Below, in pieces: positions 1 to 9,692 of a DNA stretch of 64,000 nucleotides. The notes under the pieces are model-generated. The model was given only the letters and a program-made list of their open reading frames with translations. It was not told the DNA's origin and did no database searches. This stretch comes from Mesorhizobium liriopis (lineage in GTDB: Bacteria > Pseudomonadota > Alphaproteobacteria > Rhizobiales > Rhizobiaceae). Each line of letters opens with the position of its first letter. The first letter of the stretch is position 1. The translations under genes were made by a program, and so were the position numbers. The DNA is taken from contig NZ_JAMXQS010000005.1 of assembly GCF_024053505.1 (NCBI RefSeq), forward strand, positions 248,001 to 312,000. Reading direction: 5' to 3'.

Positions 1-1144
1 CGCGGCGCACAATCTCGTCTTCCTGCTTGGCACCAGCGACTACGGTCGGCTCGTAGAAGAAGCCGCCGCCTGCGCCCGGCTTGCCGCCTGTGGTGATTTC
101 AATGTGCTTGAGTTCCGTCGCGCGTTCCACGAAGCTCGCCACGCGGTCGCGCTGGCGCCTGGAGATCAACGGGCCGATCTCGTTTTCGGTGTCGTCCTCG
201 CGGTTGAAACGGATGGTGGACACGGCGGATGAGAGGTCCGCCACGAGCTTTTCGTAGATCTTGTCGCCCGCATAGATTCGGCAGGCGGCGGTGCAGTCCT
301 GGCCGGCATTGTAATAGCCGAAGGCGCGCAAACCGTTGACCACGAGATCGAGGTCGGCATCGTCGAACACGATCACGGGCGCCTTGCCGCCGAGTTCGAG
401 ATGGGTGCGCTTGACGGACTTGGCGGCGGCCTGAAGCACCTTCTTGCCGGTCGCTACGTCGCCGGTGATCGAGATCATGTTGACGCGCGGATGGTTGATC
501 AGCGCATTGCCGACGCTTTCGCCGCGCCCGAGCACGATGTTGACCACGCCCTCAGGCAGAATATCGGCCAGAATCCTGCCGAGCTTGAGGGCTGAAAGCG
601 GCGTCTGCTCGGACGGCTTGAAGACCACCGTGTTGCCGGCGCCGATCGCGGGCGCGAGCTTCCAGGCCATCATCATCAGCGGATAGTTCCATGGCGCGAT
701 GGAGGCCACGACGCCGATCGGGTCGCGGCGGATCATGGAGGTGTGGCCGGGCAGATATTCGCCCGCCACCTGCCCCGGCATGGTGCGCACCGCGCCCGCG
801 AAGAAACGGTAGCAATCGACGATGGCAGGAATCTCATCGTTGAGCACGGCATTGATCGGCTTACCGCAATTGAGCGCTTCGAGCCGCGCGAACTCCTCCG
901 CCTCGCGCTCGATGCGTTCGGCAATCTGCAGCAGGTAGTTCGAACGCTGACCGGGCGTGGTGCGCGACCAGGTCGTGAAGGCTTTTTCAGCAGCAGCCAC
1001 GGCCTCTTCGATCTGCCCGAGCGAGGCTTCGGGCAAATCCATGATGGTCTTGCCGGTGCGCGGGTTGAAGATGGTTTCGGGCGCTTCGGTGCCGGAGGCA
1101 AAGCTGCTGCCGATCAGCATGTCGGTTTCGAACCGGGTGTCCAT
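1..1144 (-). CDS. patD: PatD-like aminobutyraldehyde dehydrogenase, C-terminus beyond window edge
   Basis: NAD-dependent aldehyde dehydrogenase, probably oxidising 4-aminobutanal (from putrescine) to GABA. About 381 residues are visible from the start; the reading frame stays open to the left edge, so roughly the last 90 residues of a usual ~475-residue enzyme are missing. Visible are the cofactor segment with GNTVVFKPSEQTP, the general-base motif LELGGKAP and the nucleophile motif GQDCTA. The start ATG (1144-1142) follows AAGGGGAAA. It lies 18 bp after the second permease gene of a polyamine-type ABC transporter, the same order as ydcSTUV-patD in E. coli, and this context is the main reason for preferring PatD over betaine aldehyde dehydrogenase. 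Family assignment is firm; the exact substrate is inferred. Confidence 0.85.
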   Translation of the reverse strand, partial: MDTRFETDMLIGSSFASGTEAPETIFNPRTGKTIMDLPEASLGQIEEAVAAAEKAFTTWSRTTPGQRSNYLLQIAERIEREAEEFARLEALNCGKPINAVLNDEIPAIVDCYRFFAGAVRTMPGQVAGEYLPGHTSMIRRDPIGVVASIAPWNYPLMMMAWKLAPAIGAGNTVVFKPSEQTPLSALKLGRILADILPEGVVNIVLGRGESVGNALINHPRVNMISITGDVATGKKVLQAAAKSVKRTHLELGGKAPVIVFDDADLDLVVNGLRAFGYYNAGQDCTAACRIYAGDKIYEKLVADLSSAVSTIRFNREDDTENEIGPLISRRQRDRVASFVERATELKHIEITTGGKPGAGGGFFYEPTVVAGAKQEDEIVRR

Positions 1145-1162
1145 GGCGTGTTTCCCCTTTTT

Positions 1163-1975
1163 CTATTTTCCGGAACCGGCAACGGTGTCGCCGTCGCGGG
1201 TCAGCCAGTAGGCGGCAAGGATGGGCAGAAGCGTCACCAGCACCACGACCATCGCGACCACGTTGGTGACCGGGCGCTGGCGCGGGCGCACGAGTTCTTC
1301 CAACATCCAGATCGGCAAGGTCTGCTGCTGGCCGGCGGTGAAGGTGGTGACGATCACCTCGTCGAAGGACAGCGCGAAGGCGAGCATGCCGCCGGCGAGA
1401 AGCGCGGTGCCGATATTGGGAAGGATCACATAGCGAAAGGTCTGGAAGCCGTCGGCACCGAGATCGTAGGATGCCTCGATGAGCGAGCCGGAGGTACGCC
1501 GCATGCGGGCGACCGCGTTGTTGTAGACGACCACCACGCAGAAGGTCGCGTGGCCAAGCACGATGGTCCAGAACGAAAACGGGATCTCGGCAAGGTTAAA
1601 GGCCGAGCGGAGCGCGATGCCGGTGACGATTCCGGGCAGCGCGATGGGCAGGATCACGAGCAGCGACACGGCTTCGCGGCCAAAGAAGCGCGAGCGCGAC
1701 ACGGCCGCCGCCGCCAGCGTGCCGAGCACCAGCGCGATCAGCGTGGCGATGGAAGCGACCTTCAGCGACAGGCCGAGTGCCGACCACACATCGGGCCGGT
1801 CCCAGGCGACACCCAGCCAGCGCGTGGTGAAGCCCGGCGGCGGCCACTGATAACTCTTTTCCTCGGTGGTAAAGGCGTAAACGAAGATCAACAGGATCGG
1901 CAGGTGCAGGAACAGAATACCTGCGCCCGCAGCGAGTTTCAGTGCCAGGGGTGCCTTCTGCCCGTCAGAGTGCAT
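1163..1975 (-). CDS. Polyamine-type ABC transporter permease (PotC/YdcV-like)
   Basis: Inner-membrane permease of a binding-protein-dependent importer, 270 residues. The BPD-transporter EAA loop is visible near the middle ([20 protein letters not shown]), followed by hydrophobic helices; about six membrane segments are expected. The chosen ATG at 1975 gives [12 protein letters not shown] and overlaps the stop of the upstream permease by 11 bp, which suggests translational coupling; a longer frame exists but its N-terminus is out of character. It is the fourth gene of the operon running leftward from 5204. Substrate (spermidine/putrescine or a related amine) is inferred from family and from the neighbouring PatD-like gene. 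Confidence 0.9.
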   Translation of the reverse strand: MHSDGQKAPLALKLAAGAGILFLHLPILLIFVYAFTTEEKSYQWPPPGFTTRWLGVAWDRPDVWSALGLSLKVASIATLIALVLGTLAAAAVSRSRFFGREAVSLLVILPIALPGIVTGIALRSAFNLAEIPFSFWTIVLGHATFCVVVVYNNAVARMRRTSGSLIEASYDLGADGFQTFRYVILPNIGTALLAGGMLAFALSFDEVIVTTFTAGQQQTLPIWMLEELVRPRQRPVTNVVAMVVVLVTLLPILAAYWLTRDGDTVAGSGK

Positions 1976-2921
1976 CGAAGGCTCCCATGCGGCGGGCGGC
2001 CCAGAGATAGATGCCCATGATGACGACCGGCACAACGGTGAAGGCAGCGGCCAGCGGCACGTTGCCGGCCGTGCCCTGCTGCGCATAGACGGCTTGGCCG
2101 ATGAAGAGCCGCGAGGTGCCGATGATCTGCGGAATGATGTAGTCGCCGAGCGTCAGCGAGAATGTGAAAATCGAGCCCGCGATCACGCCCGGCAACGCGA
2201 GCGGCAGGAGCACGGTGCGGAAGGCCTGGCCGGCATCGGCGCCGAGATCGGCGGATGCCTCCATGAGGCTCGGCGGCACGCGCTCGATTGCGGCCTGGAT
2301 CGGCAGGATCATGAAGGGCAGCCAGACATACACGAAGACGATGAAGGTGCCCGTCGCGCTGAGCGAGAGCGAGTTGCCGCCCACCATGGGAAGCGACAGC
2401 CATGCATCGAGCAGGGGCAAGAGGCCGAGCTTGCCAAGCCCCCAGGTGAGAATGCCTTCCTTGGCGAGGATCAGCTTCCAGGCATAGATTTTGACCAGAT
2501 AGCTCGACCAGAGCGGCAGGGTGACCGCGACGTAGAAAAAGGCTTTCGCGGCGCCCTTGGCGTATCGCGCCGCGTAATAGGCGATGGGAAAGGCGACCGC
2601 GACGGAAGCCAGCGTGACGAGCATGGCCATCACCACCGTGCGGAGAATGATGTCGTAGTTCGCGGGCTGAAACAGCTGAGCATAGGTGCGAAGCGTGAAG
2701 GTGCGGTCGATGAGGCCGGAAAACTCGTCGATCGAAAAAAAGCTCTGCAGGAGAAGCGCGAAGAGCGAGCCGAGATAGATGATGCCCAGCCAAAGCAGCG
2801 GCGGCAAAAGCAGAAGGAAAAGCAGAAAGCGCGGCCGCCGCCAGAACAGATCAGACAATGCGCCGGTGAAGCCGCCAGTTCCGCGGGCGCTTGCAAGAGT
2901 GGAAAGTGCGGCCGTGCTCAC
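1965..2921 (-). CDS. Polyamine-type ABC transporter permease (PotB/YdcU-like)
   Basis: Inner-membrane permease, 318 residues, partner of the next permease in the heterodimeric channel. It has a long hydrophilic N-terminus (~35 residues), then a strongly hydrophobic first helix ([20 protein letters not shown]) and the EAA loop [20 protein letters not shown] near residue 225. The start ATG overlaps the stop of the ATPase gene by 4 bp (ATGA at 2918-2921) and the stop overlaps the next permease gene, so the three are almost certainly co-translated. Length and motif order fit the PotB family; specificity cannot be read from the sequence. Confidence 0.9.
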   Translation of the reverse strand: MSTAALSTLASARGTGGFTGALSDLFWRRPRFLLFLLLLPPLLWLGIIYLGSLFALLLQSFFSIDEFSGLIDRTFTLRTYAQLFQPANYDIILRTVVMAMLVTLASVAVAFPIAYYAARYAKGAAKAFFYVAVTLPLWSSYLVKIYAWKLILAKEGILTWGLGKLGLLPLLDAWLSLPMVGGNSLSLSATGTFIVFVYVWLPFMILPIQAAIERVPPSLMEASADLGADAGQAFRTVLLPLALPGVIAGSIFTFSLTLGDYIIPQIIGTSRLFIGQAVYAQQGTAGNVPLAAAFTVVPVVIMGIYLWAARRMGAFDAL

Positions 2922-3907
2922 CGCGCATCTTCCATGAGATGGAGGTCGGCAGGCGACCAGTGGAGGGTGACGCTGGTTCCGACCGGCGGCAGGGCAGCGC
3001 CCGAGGGCAGCGTCACATGGAGCGCACCTTGGGGCGTTTGAACCAGAAGGCGGCGCGTGGCGCCCAGGAAGGCATGGCTCCTGACTTCGCCCGCGATCGC
3101 ACCCGCGCCACTGAGCACGATCTTTTCGGGACGCAACGAGGCGAAGCGGTGCTGGCCGGTGAGACTTTCCACCAGCGGCGGCGCGAGCACATTGGAGGAG
3201 CCCACGAAATCGGCGACGAAGCGCGTGGCGGGGCGCTCGTAGATCTCTTCCGGCGTGCCCGCCTGCACGATGCGGCCCTCGTTGAAGACGGCCACGCGGT
3301 CGGCCATGGACAGTGCCTCGCCCTGGTCGTGGGTGACGAAAACGAAGGTGAGGCCCAGACTGCGCTGAAGAAGCTTCAGTTCCTCCTGCATGCTTTCGCG
3401 CAGCTTCAGATCGAGCGCGCCGAGCGGCTCGTCCAGAAGCAGGACCTTGGGCTCGTTCACGAGTGCGCGGGCCAGCGCCACGCGCTGGCGCTGGCCGCCC
3501 GAAAGCTGGGCCGGGCGGCGCGCACCGAACCCGTCGAGCCGCACCAGCGCCAGAGCCTCACGCGCCCTGGCCTCGCGCGTGGCGCGGTTCACACCCTTCA
3601 CCATCAGCCCATAGGCGACGTTGCCGAGCACATCGAGATGCGGAAAGAGCGCATAGTCCTGAAAGACCGTGTTCACCGGCCGGCGATAGGGCGGCACGGT
3701 GTCCATGCGCTCACCGAAGATCGACACCGTGCCTCCGGTCGGCCGCTCGAACCCGGCGATCAGGCGAAGACAGGTGGTCTTTCCCGAGCCCGAAGGGCCA
3801 AGCATGGCGAAGAACTCGCCGGGGCGCACGTCGAGGGACACGTCATCGACCGCGCGCACCGTCCCGAAATGGCGCGAAACGTTCTGAAAGGATACGGCTG
3901 CGGTCAT
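2918..3907 (-). CDS. Polyamine-type ABC transporter ATPase (PotA/YdcT-like)
   Basis: Cytoplasmic ATPase powering the importer, 329 residues. Motifs in order: Walker A GPSGSGKTT (about residues 38-46), Q-loop in VFQDYALFPHL, ABC signature LSGGQRQRVALARAL, Walker B VLLLDEPLGALD and H-loop VTHDQGEAL. A C-terminal TOBE-like domain follows (about residues 240-329), typical of the PotA/MalK branch. It is the second gene of the leftward operon, 124 bp after the binding-protein gene and overlapping the permease gene by 4 bp. All catalytic residues are present. Confidence 0.93.
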   Translation of the reverse strand: MTAAVSFQNVSRHFGTVRAVDDVSLDVRPGEFFAMLGPSGSGKTTCLRLIAGFERPTGGTVSIFGERMDTVPPYRRPVNTVFQDYALFPHLDVLGNVAYGLMVKGVNRATREARAREALALVRLDGFGARRPAQLSGGQRQRVALARALVNEPKVLLLDEPLGALDLKLRESMQEELKLLQRSLGLTFVFVTHDQGEALSMADRVAVFNEGRIVQAGTPEEIYERPATRFVADFVGSSNVLAPPLVESLTGQHRFASLRPEKIVLSGAGAIAGEVRSHAFLGATRRLLVQTPQGALHVTLPSGAALPPVGTSVTLHWSPADLHLMEDAR

Positions 3908-4031
3908 GGCGTTGTCTCGCGCGTCCGCTGTCGGGGAGATCGACGGCTTGATCGACCCCGAACAGGGCTTGTCGGCTGATTATGGGCATCGCCACCTCGG
4001 TCGCGACGCCTTTGGGCTCGGTCCAGCTACG

Positions 4032-5204
4032 TCAGCGACCGCCAATCACGCCGATATAGTCCGACACCCAACGGTAATACGGCACGCACTGGTCGTTTTG
4101 CGAGGCACATTTGGAAACCGGCGTGCGCCAGAACTTGATCTTGTCGAAGTTCTCGAAGCCGTTGGTCTTGCAGCCTTCGTCGGTCAGGAGCGCATTGCCC
4201 TTGCAGGCGGCGGGCACGGCGGGGTTGGAGCCGAACCACGAGGCGAGATCGCCCTGCACCTTGGGCGACAGCGAGTGCTCCATCCACATATAGGCGCAGT
4301 TCGGATTGGCGGCATCGGTCGCCAGCATCGTCGTGTCGGCCCAGCCCGTCGCGCCCTCCTCTGGAATCGTGGACGCCACCGGCTGCTTCTCCGAGGCGAG
4401 CAGGTTCACCTGGAACGGCCATGAGCCCGAGGCCACGACACCCTCGTTCTTGAAGTCGTCCACCTGGATCATCGCATCGTGCCAGTAGCGGCCGACGAGC
4501 AGGCGCTGGGCGCGGAGCAGGTCGAGGGCCGCCTTGTACTGGTCCTCGTTCAGCTCATAGGGATCCTTGATGCCGAGTTCCGGCTTGTGCGCCATCAGAT
4601 AGTTGGCGGCGTCGGCGATATGGATCGGGCCGTCATAGGCCTGCACGCGGCCCTTGTTGGTCTTGCCATCGGGCAGGTTCGTTTCTTCGAACACCACGCT
4701 CCAGCTTTTCGGCGCTTCCTTGAAGACCTCCGTGTTGTACATCAACACATTCGGCCCCCACTGGTAGGGCACGCCGTAATGCTTTCCCTCCACCGTGAAC
4801 CAGGGTGCGTCCTTGAGACGGTCGTCGACGGTGGACCAGCTCTTGATGAGATCGGTGTTGATCGGCTGAACGCGCTTGCCGGCGACAAGGCGCAGCGAGG
4901 CATCGCCCGATGCGGTGACGAGGTCGAAGCCGCCCTCGTTCATCAGCGCCACCATCTCGTCGGAAGTGGCCGCTGTCTTCACATTGACCTTGCAGCCGGT
5001 TTCCTTCTCGAAACCGGAAACCCAGTCATAGTTCTTGTCGGTCTCGCCCCGCTCGATATAGCCGGCCCAGGCGACGATGTTGACCTGTCCCTCGCCCTTG
5101 CCGATCGCGGTGATCGCGTCCTGCGCGAGGGCCTGCGTGGCAAAGGCACCCGCCATCAGCAAGGCAGTGCCCGCGCGCAAAGTGGTTCCGCAGAAGAGTC
5201 CCAT
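4032..5204 (-). CDS. Polyamine-type ABC transporter substrate-binding protein (PotD/YdcS-like)
   Basis: Periplasmic solute-binding protein, 390 residues. The start at 5204 gives MGLFCGTTLRAGTALLMAGA, a signal peptide ending near ATQALAQD; the frame is open further upstream, but that part lacks a signal and overlaps the intergenic region. The mature part begins AITAIGKGEGQVNIVAWAGY, as in PotD-family proteins, with the conserved WGPNVLMYNTEVF region near the middle. It is the first structural gene of the transporter operon, downstream of and co-directional with the LysR gene. The ligand is probably putrescine or a similar amine, judged from the PatD-like enzyme in the operon; other amines are possible. 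Confidence 0.9.
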   Translation of the reverse strand: MGLFCGTTLRAGTALLMAGAFATQALAQDAITAIGKGEGQVNIVAWAGYIERGETDKNYDWVSGFEKETGCKVNVKTAATSDEMVALMNEGGFDLVTASGDASLRLVAGKRVQPINTDLIKSWSTVDDRLKDAPWFTVEGKHYGVPYQWGPNVLMYNTEVFKEAPKSWSVVFEETNLPDGKTNKGRVQAYDGPIHIADAANYLMAHKPELGIKDPYELNEDQYKAALDLLRAQRLLVGRYWHDAMIQVDDFKNEGVVASGSWPFQVNLLASEKQPVASTIPEEGATGWADTTMLATDAANPNCAYMWMEHSLSPKVQGDLASWFGSNPAVPAACKGNALLTDEGCKTNGFENFDKIKFWRTPVSKCASQNDQCVPYYRWVSDYIGVIGGR

Positions 5205-5313
5205 GCCCGTGCTCCCGTTTGTTGGCCTGCCGCGTGGTTCACGGTCAGTGCTGTTCCCGGGCAGCAAGGTTGCAACAAATGGTGGTTTCGGCAAACGCAT
5301 TCGGTCGAATAGC

Positions 5314-5334
5314 GATATCGGCTCAACCGATATC
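5314..5334. repeat. Hairpin overlapping the LysR stop codon
   Basis: Perfect 8-bp inverted repeat, GATATCGG-CTCAA-CCGATATC. Its loop contains the LysR stop codon (5325-5323). It lies between the LysR gene and the binding-protein gene on the transcribed minus strand. No T-run follows, so it is either a weak terminator or processing hairpin, or an operator; the sequence does not decide. Confidence 0.5.
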
Positions 5335-6258
5335 AGAACGCCGACCGTTCTCCGCCGCCAGCGCGCGGGCACGCGATTGCGCGACATCGATGAAGTCGCG
5401 CGCGGCAGGCGCCAATCCCGACCCGCGCCGCCAAACCATGCCGACCTCGACGGCGGGCAGCGGGCCGGATACCGGGCGGCGCTCGATGCGGTCGCCTTCG
5501 AGCGACCAGGGGCGGTAAACGAGTTCGGGCAGAAGGGCCACGCCCGCGCCCGTCGCCACAAGGCTGCGCACGGCCTCCACGGAGCGGGTCCGGAACGCCA
5601 CATGGGGCCGCGCGCCGAGTGCCGCCAGGACCTTGCCGGTGTTTTCCTCGATCTCGTCGATGGTCAGCATCACCAGAGGCTCGCGCGCAACGGCCGCGAT
5701 CTCCACCGCCGTTTCCTGCGTCAGCGGATGGCCGAGCGGCAGCCAGAGCCGATAGGGCGAAACGTCGAGCACTTCGGCTTCCAGCGCCATCCGGTCGCGC
5801 AAGGTGGACAGCACCATCACGGCCACATCCAGTTCGCCGCCGACCAAGAGATGTTCGAGATAGTCGCCATTGTCCTCGATGGCCGAGACTTCCACCGCGG
5901 GATAGGCACGGCGAAACCGGGCGAGCAGATCGGACAGCACGTAGCCGGCGACAAGCGAGGTCACCCCCAGATGCAGCCGCGCGCCGGGCTTTGGAGCATC
6001 ATCGTGGAAGGTCCGCCTTGCGTCCGAAACGCCGGCCAAGATCTTGGTCGCATGGCGCTGGAACTGGTGGCCCTGATGGGTCAGTTCCAGCCCGCGCGAC
6101 CGTCGCTCGAAGAGCTTCACCCCAAGATCGGCTTCGAGTTCCTTGATAGCCTCCGTCACCGAAGACTGCGAGATCGAGAGCCCCTGCGCCGCGCCCGAAA
6201 CCGTGCCGCGCTCGGCAACCGCGATAAAGAACTGAAGCTGGCGAAGCGTGAAGGCCAT
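5323..6258 (-). CDS. LysR-family transcriptional regulator
   Basis: DNA-binding regulator, 311 residues. The N-terminal winged-helix domain (residues ~1-60) has the usual LysR pattern: LRQLQFFIAVAERGTVSGAA, then SISQSSVTEAIKELEADLGVKLFERRSRGLELT. The effector-binding domain follows. The start at ATG 6258 (MAFTLRQLQ) matches the family's N-terminus exactly; a very long upstream extension of the frame is antisense to the epimerase gene and was discarded. It lies upstream of, and in the same direction as, the polyamine-type transporter, and back to back with the epimerase gene at 6436, so it may control one or both. Its inducer is unknown. Confidence 0.9.
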   Translation of the reverse strand: MAFTLRQLQFFIAVAERGTVSGAAQGLSISQSSVTEAIKELEADLGVKLFERRSRGLELTHQGHQFQRHATKILAGVSDARRTFHDDAPKPGARLHLGVTSLVAGYVLSDLLARFRRAYPAVEVSAIEDNGDYLEHLLVGGELDVAVMVLSTLRDRMALEAEVLDVSPYRLWLPLGHPLTQETAVEIAAVAREPLVMLTIDEIEENTGKVLAALGARPHVAFRTRSVEAVRSLVATGAGVALLPELVYRPWSLEGDRIERRPVSGPLPAVEVGMVWRRGSGLAPAARDFIDVAQSRARALAAENGRRSDIG

Positions 6259-6435
6259 GAGGGTGTGTAGCGGTGCCACGAGCAAACAGAAAGACGGCAG
6301 GCACCGCCATTCGCAAGTTCGGCGCGGCCTCGACGCATACCGGTCTTGCCGCGACGACGACGTATGAGGTGCGCCCTGCCTTTCCCCATGCGAGGCCGGC
6401 CCTAGATCGGCACTTCCGGTGTTGGAGAAAACAGT

Positions 6436-7335
6436 ATGCCGAAGCGGATCGTGTTCACGGGTGGGTCGGGCAAAGCCGGGCGGCATGTCGTACCGTGGCT
6501 GAAAGCCAAGGGGCACGAAGTCCTGAACGTCGATCTGGCCCCGCTCGACTGCGAAGGCGTCAACACGCTTTACGCGGATCTCGCGGACGGCGCGCAGGTC
6601 TTCAATGCGCTCACCACGCATTTCGGCTTCGAGGGCTTCGAGAAAGGCCACCCGCCGGCACCCGTCGATGCCGTGGTGCATTTCGCCGCCGTGCCGCGCG
6701 TTCTCATCAAGCCTGACAACGAAACCTTCCGCATCAATGTGATGAGCACCTACAACGTGATCGAAGCGGCAGTGAAGCTCGGCATCAGCAAGGTGATCGT
6801 CGCGTCGAGCGAGACCACCTATGGCGTCTGCTTCGCGGAAGGCGACCGCGACTTCCATCGCTTTCCGCTCGAGGAAGACTACCCGATCGACCCGATGGAT
6901 TCCTATGGTCTGTCCAAGCAGGTCAACGAAAACACCGCGCGTGCCTTTGCCGCGCGCTACGGTGCGGACATCTATGCCTTGCGCATCGGCAATGTGATCG
7001 AGCCCGACGAGTATCACCGCTTCCCCGGCTTTCTCGCCGACCCGATGTCGCGCAAGCGCAATGCATGGAGCGTGATCGATGCGCGCGATCTCGGCCAGAT
7101 CGTGCATCTGTGCCTCGAAAAGGACGGCCTGGGCTTTGAGGTCTTCAACGCCACCAACGATACGATCACGGCCGACGAGCCAACGGAAGAGTTCCTCAAG
7201 CGCTGGTGCCCGGAAGTGCCGATCACCCGTCCGATGGGTGAATGGGAAGCGCCACTCTCCAACCGCAAGATCCGCGACGTGCTGGGCTTCAGGCAGGAAC
7301 ATGACTGGCGCGAGGAGGTGAAGCGCCTCGGCTGA
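6436..7335 (+). CDS. NAD-dependent epimerase/dehydratase family protein
   Basis: Extended short-chain dehydrogenase, 299 residues. The N-terminal Rossmann motif is FTGGSGKAGRHV (residues ~6-17), the acidic residue for NAD is in LNVDLAP, the catalytic Ser/Thr region is VASSETTYG, and the active-site YGLSK (Tyr-x-x-x-Lys) lies near residue 157. It probably acts on a nucleotide sugar or related polyol; the substrate cannot be told. It is transcribed divergently from the LysR gene, with 177 bp between, and 13 bp ahead of the photolyase gene, so probably an operon with it. Confidence 0.88.
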   Translation: MPKRIVFTGGSGKAGRHVVPWLKAKGHEVLNVDLAPLDCEGVNTLYADLADGAQVFNALTTHFGFEGFEKGHPPAPVDAVVHFAAVPRVLIKPDNETFRINVMSTYNVIEAAVKLGISKVIVASSETTYGVCFAEGDRDFHRFPLEEDYPIDPMDSYGLSKQVNENTARAFAARYGADIYALRIGNVIEPDEYHRFPGFLADPMSRKRNAWSVIDARDLGQIVHLCLEKDGLGFEVFNATNDTITADEPTEEFLKRWCPEVPITRPMGEWEAPLSNRKIRDVLGFRQEHDWREEVKRLG

Positions 7336-7348
7336 CAGGGCTGGTTCC

Positions 7349-8899
7349 TTGGCACGCCTGCGCTTGATCCTGGGCGACCAGCTGTCGCGCCATATCTCCA
7401 GCCTTTCCGATCTCAAGCGTGGCGACGTGGTGCTGATGGCGGAGGTGGCGGATGAGACCACCTATGTCCGTCATCACCAGCGCAAGATCGCCTTCCTGTT
7501 TTCGGCCATGCGCCATTTCGCCGGCGACATGCGTCAGGCGGGCATCATTGTCGATTACGTGAAGCTCGATGACCCCGACAACACCGGCAGCTTCTCGGGC
7601 GAGCTCGAACGCGCCTTGAAGCGACACGTGGTCGGAGGTGTCGTCGTCACCGAAGCCGGCGAGTGGCGCGTGCAGCAGATGCTTCTCGGCTGGCAGAATG
7701 CGCTCAGCGTGCCGGTCGAGATCCGCGCCGATACGCGCTTTCTCTGCTCGCATGATGAGTTCGCCATGATGGCAGGTGATGCGACAGGCGAAAGCCAGCC
7801 GCTTCTGATGGAAGATTTTTATCGGCGCATGCGGCGGCGTACGGGTTATCTGATGCGGTCCAACGGCACGCCCGAGGGTGGGCGGTGGAACTTCGATCAC
7901 GAGAATCGCAAGACACTGCCAAAGGATGTCGAGCCGCCCGAACGCCCCTTCTACGAGCCCGATGAAATCACGAAGGACGTGCTCGCTCTCGTGTCACGGC
8001 GCTTCGGCAATCATTTCGGCTCGCTCGAAGACTTCGACTACCCCGTCACGCGCAGGCAGGCCCATGGCTATCTGCGCTGGTTCGTGGCCAAGGCGCTGCC
8101 TGACTTCGGCACCTATCAGGATGCGATGCGCGAAGGCGCGCCGCTGCTTTTCCACTCGCACTTGTCGGCGCTCATCAATTGCGGGCTGCTCGACCCGGCC
8201 GAATGCTGCGAGGCGGCCGAACACGCTTTTCGCCAAGGCCATGCACCGCTCAATGCGGCCGAAGGCTTCATCCGCCAAATCATCGGATGGCGCGAATTCG
8301 TGCGCGGCATCTATTGGCGCGAGATGCCCGGTTATGGCGACCGCAACGCGCTCGATGCCAAGCGGCCGCTACCGGACTTCTTTTGGAGCGGCGAGACAGA
8401 TCTCAACTGTTTGCGCCAGTGCATCGGTGACACCCGCCGCAACGCCTATGCCCACCACATCCAGCGCCTGATGGTGCTCGGCAATTTCTGTTTGCTCGGC
8501 GGCTTCGACCCGCGCGCGGTGCAGGAATGGTATCTCGTGGTCTATCACGACGCCTATGAATGGGTGGAGATGCCCAATGTGGTCGGCATGATCCTTTATG
8601 CCGATAACGGCCTCTTCGCCACCAAGCCCTATGTCGCGTCGGGCAACTACATCAACCGCATGTCGGACTATTGCCGGAACTGCCGCTATGACGTGAAGAG
8701 CCGCAGCGGCCCGGATGCCTGTCCCTTCAACGCCCTTTATTGGGACTTCGTGGCGCGCCATGCCACCCGCTTCGAAACCAACCCGCGCATGACGCAGACG
8801 CTTTCGACGATGAAGCGCATGGATGCCGGGAAGCTTGCCGCCATGCGTCAGGACGCCCAGCGGTTTCTCGATGCTCTGCCTGTTTCAGGAGACTACTGA
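7349..8899 (+). CDS. Cryptochrome/photolyase family protein, FeS-type (PhrB-like)
   Basis: Light-dependent DNA repair flavoprotein of the bacterial iron-sulfur class (the class containing Agrobacterium PhrB, a (6-4) photolyase), 516 residues. It begins at a TTG codon (ARLRLILGDQLS), the typical start of this family. Cysteines are arranged as expected for a [4Fe-4S] cluster: one in the LRQCIGDTRRNAYAHH segment and a later C-x2-C plus C group in YCRNCRYDVKSRSGPDACPF. The antenna domain is N-terminal and the FAD domain C-terminal, with HHIQRLMVLGNF typical of the flavin site. It follows the epimerase gene by 13 bp. Family assignment is strong; which lesion it repairs is inferred. Confidence 0.9.
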   Translation: MARLRLILGDQLSRHISSLSDLKRGDVVLMAEVADETTYVRHHQRKIAFLFSAMRHFAGDMRQAGIIVDYVKLDDPDNTGSFSGELERALKRHVVGGVVVTEAGEWRVQQMLLGWQNALSVPVEIRADTRFLCSHDEFAMMAGDATGESQPLLMEDFYRRMRRRTGYLMRSNGTPEGGRWNFDHENRKTLPKDVEPPERPFYEPDEITKDVLALVSRRFGNHFGSLEDFDYPVTRRQAHGYLRWFVAKALPDFGTYQDAMREGAPLLFHSHLSALINCGLLDPAECCEAAEHAFRQGHAPLNAAEGFIRQIIGWREFVRGIYWREMPGYGDRNALDAKRPLPDFFWSGETDLNCLRQCIGDTRRNAYAHHIQRLMVLGNFCLLGGFDPRAVQEWYLVVYHDAYEWVEMPNVVGMILYADNGLFATKPYVASGNYINRMSDYCRNCRYDVKSRSGPDACPFNALYWDFVARHATRFETNPRMTQTLSTMKRMDAGKLAAMRQDAQRFLDALPVSGDY

Positions 8900-8983
8900 G
8901 CGACGCCACTCGATCCAGCTATGGATCGACTCGAAACGTCGGCAATGCCATGTGGGGCTCTGCCCAGAGGCCAGAGTGCGTTC

Positions 8984-9598
8984 ATGCCACCACTTCCGAT
9001 CCCGACCCTCCAGATCCTCGACCTGCTCGCGACCGCAGTCTTCGCGATTTCCGGATCACTGGTGGCCGCCGGGGCGCGTCAAACCATGGTGACCTTCGCT
9101 TTCTTCGCGGTCGCAACAGGCGTCGGTGGCGGAACGGTGCGCGACCTCTTCATCGGCGCGCCGGTCTTCTGGATCGCAAACCCGGTGCCGCTCGTGGTCT
9201 GCCTCGGCGCAGCACTCGTCGTCTGGTGCACCCCGCGCGGCTGGTGGGCGGAGCGCGCGCTCGAATGGTTCGACGCGATCGGCATCTGTGCCTATGGCGT
9301 GTACGGCGCGGCGAAGGCTTTGGAATATGGCGTGCCCGCTTTGCCTTCCGCCGTGATGGGCGTGATCACCGCGTGTCTCGGCGGCATTTTCCGCGATGTG
9401 CTGGCTGGCGTGCCTTCGATCGTGATCCGGCCCGAAATCTATGTCACTGCCGTTGCAGCCGGCTCCGGCTCGTTCGTGATCCTGCTTTCGCTGGGGGTTC
9501 CAGCCGCGATCGCTGCGATGGTCGCCTTTGCGCTGGCTTTCGTCGTGCGGGCGCTGGCCATTACCCGCGGCCTCGCCCTTCCGCACTATGAGCGCTGA
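8984..9598 (+). CDS. UPF0126/TRIC-like membrane protein (YicG family)
   Basis: Inner-membrane protein of the UPF0126 family, 204 residues from ATG 8984 (MPPLPIPTLQILDLL). Two homologous halves of three helices each are visible: the first with LATAVFAISGSLVAAG and GVGGGTVRDLFIG, the second with GICAYGVYGAAKAL and CLGGIFRDVLAG. The repeated GGxxRD motif is the family hallmark. E. coli YicG is reported as a glycine transporter; whether that holds here is unknown. A longer start (8921) exists, but the extra 21 residues are not membrane-like. It lies 84 bp after the photolyase gene. Confidence 0.88.
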   Translation: MPPLPIPTLQILDLLATAVFAISGSLVAAGARQTMVTFAFFAVATGVGGGTVRDLFIGAPVFWIANPVPLVVCLGAALVVWCTPRGWWAERALEWFDAIGICAYGVYGAAKALEYGVPALPSAVMGVITACLGGIFRDVLAGVPSIVIRPEIYVTAVAAGSGSFVILLSLGVPAAIAAMVAFALAFVVRALAITRGLALPHYER

Positions 9599-9692
9599 AG
9601 GGGTAGAGGCGCCAACAAGGCCTCGCGAAACATTTCTCTATCATCGATCCGGCTCGCCATTCACTGACGAGAATTGGCGGTTGAGACATCGA

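Noticed and set aside
743-2020. 425-codon plus-strand frame across the dehydrogenase and permease genes
   Set aside because: Antisense to two clear genes; rich in His, Arg, Gly and Asp with no motif.
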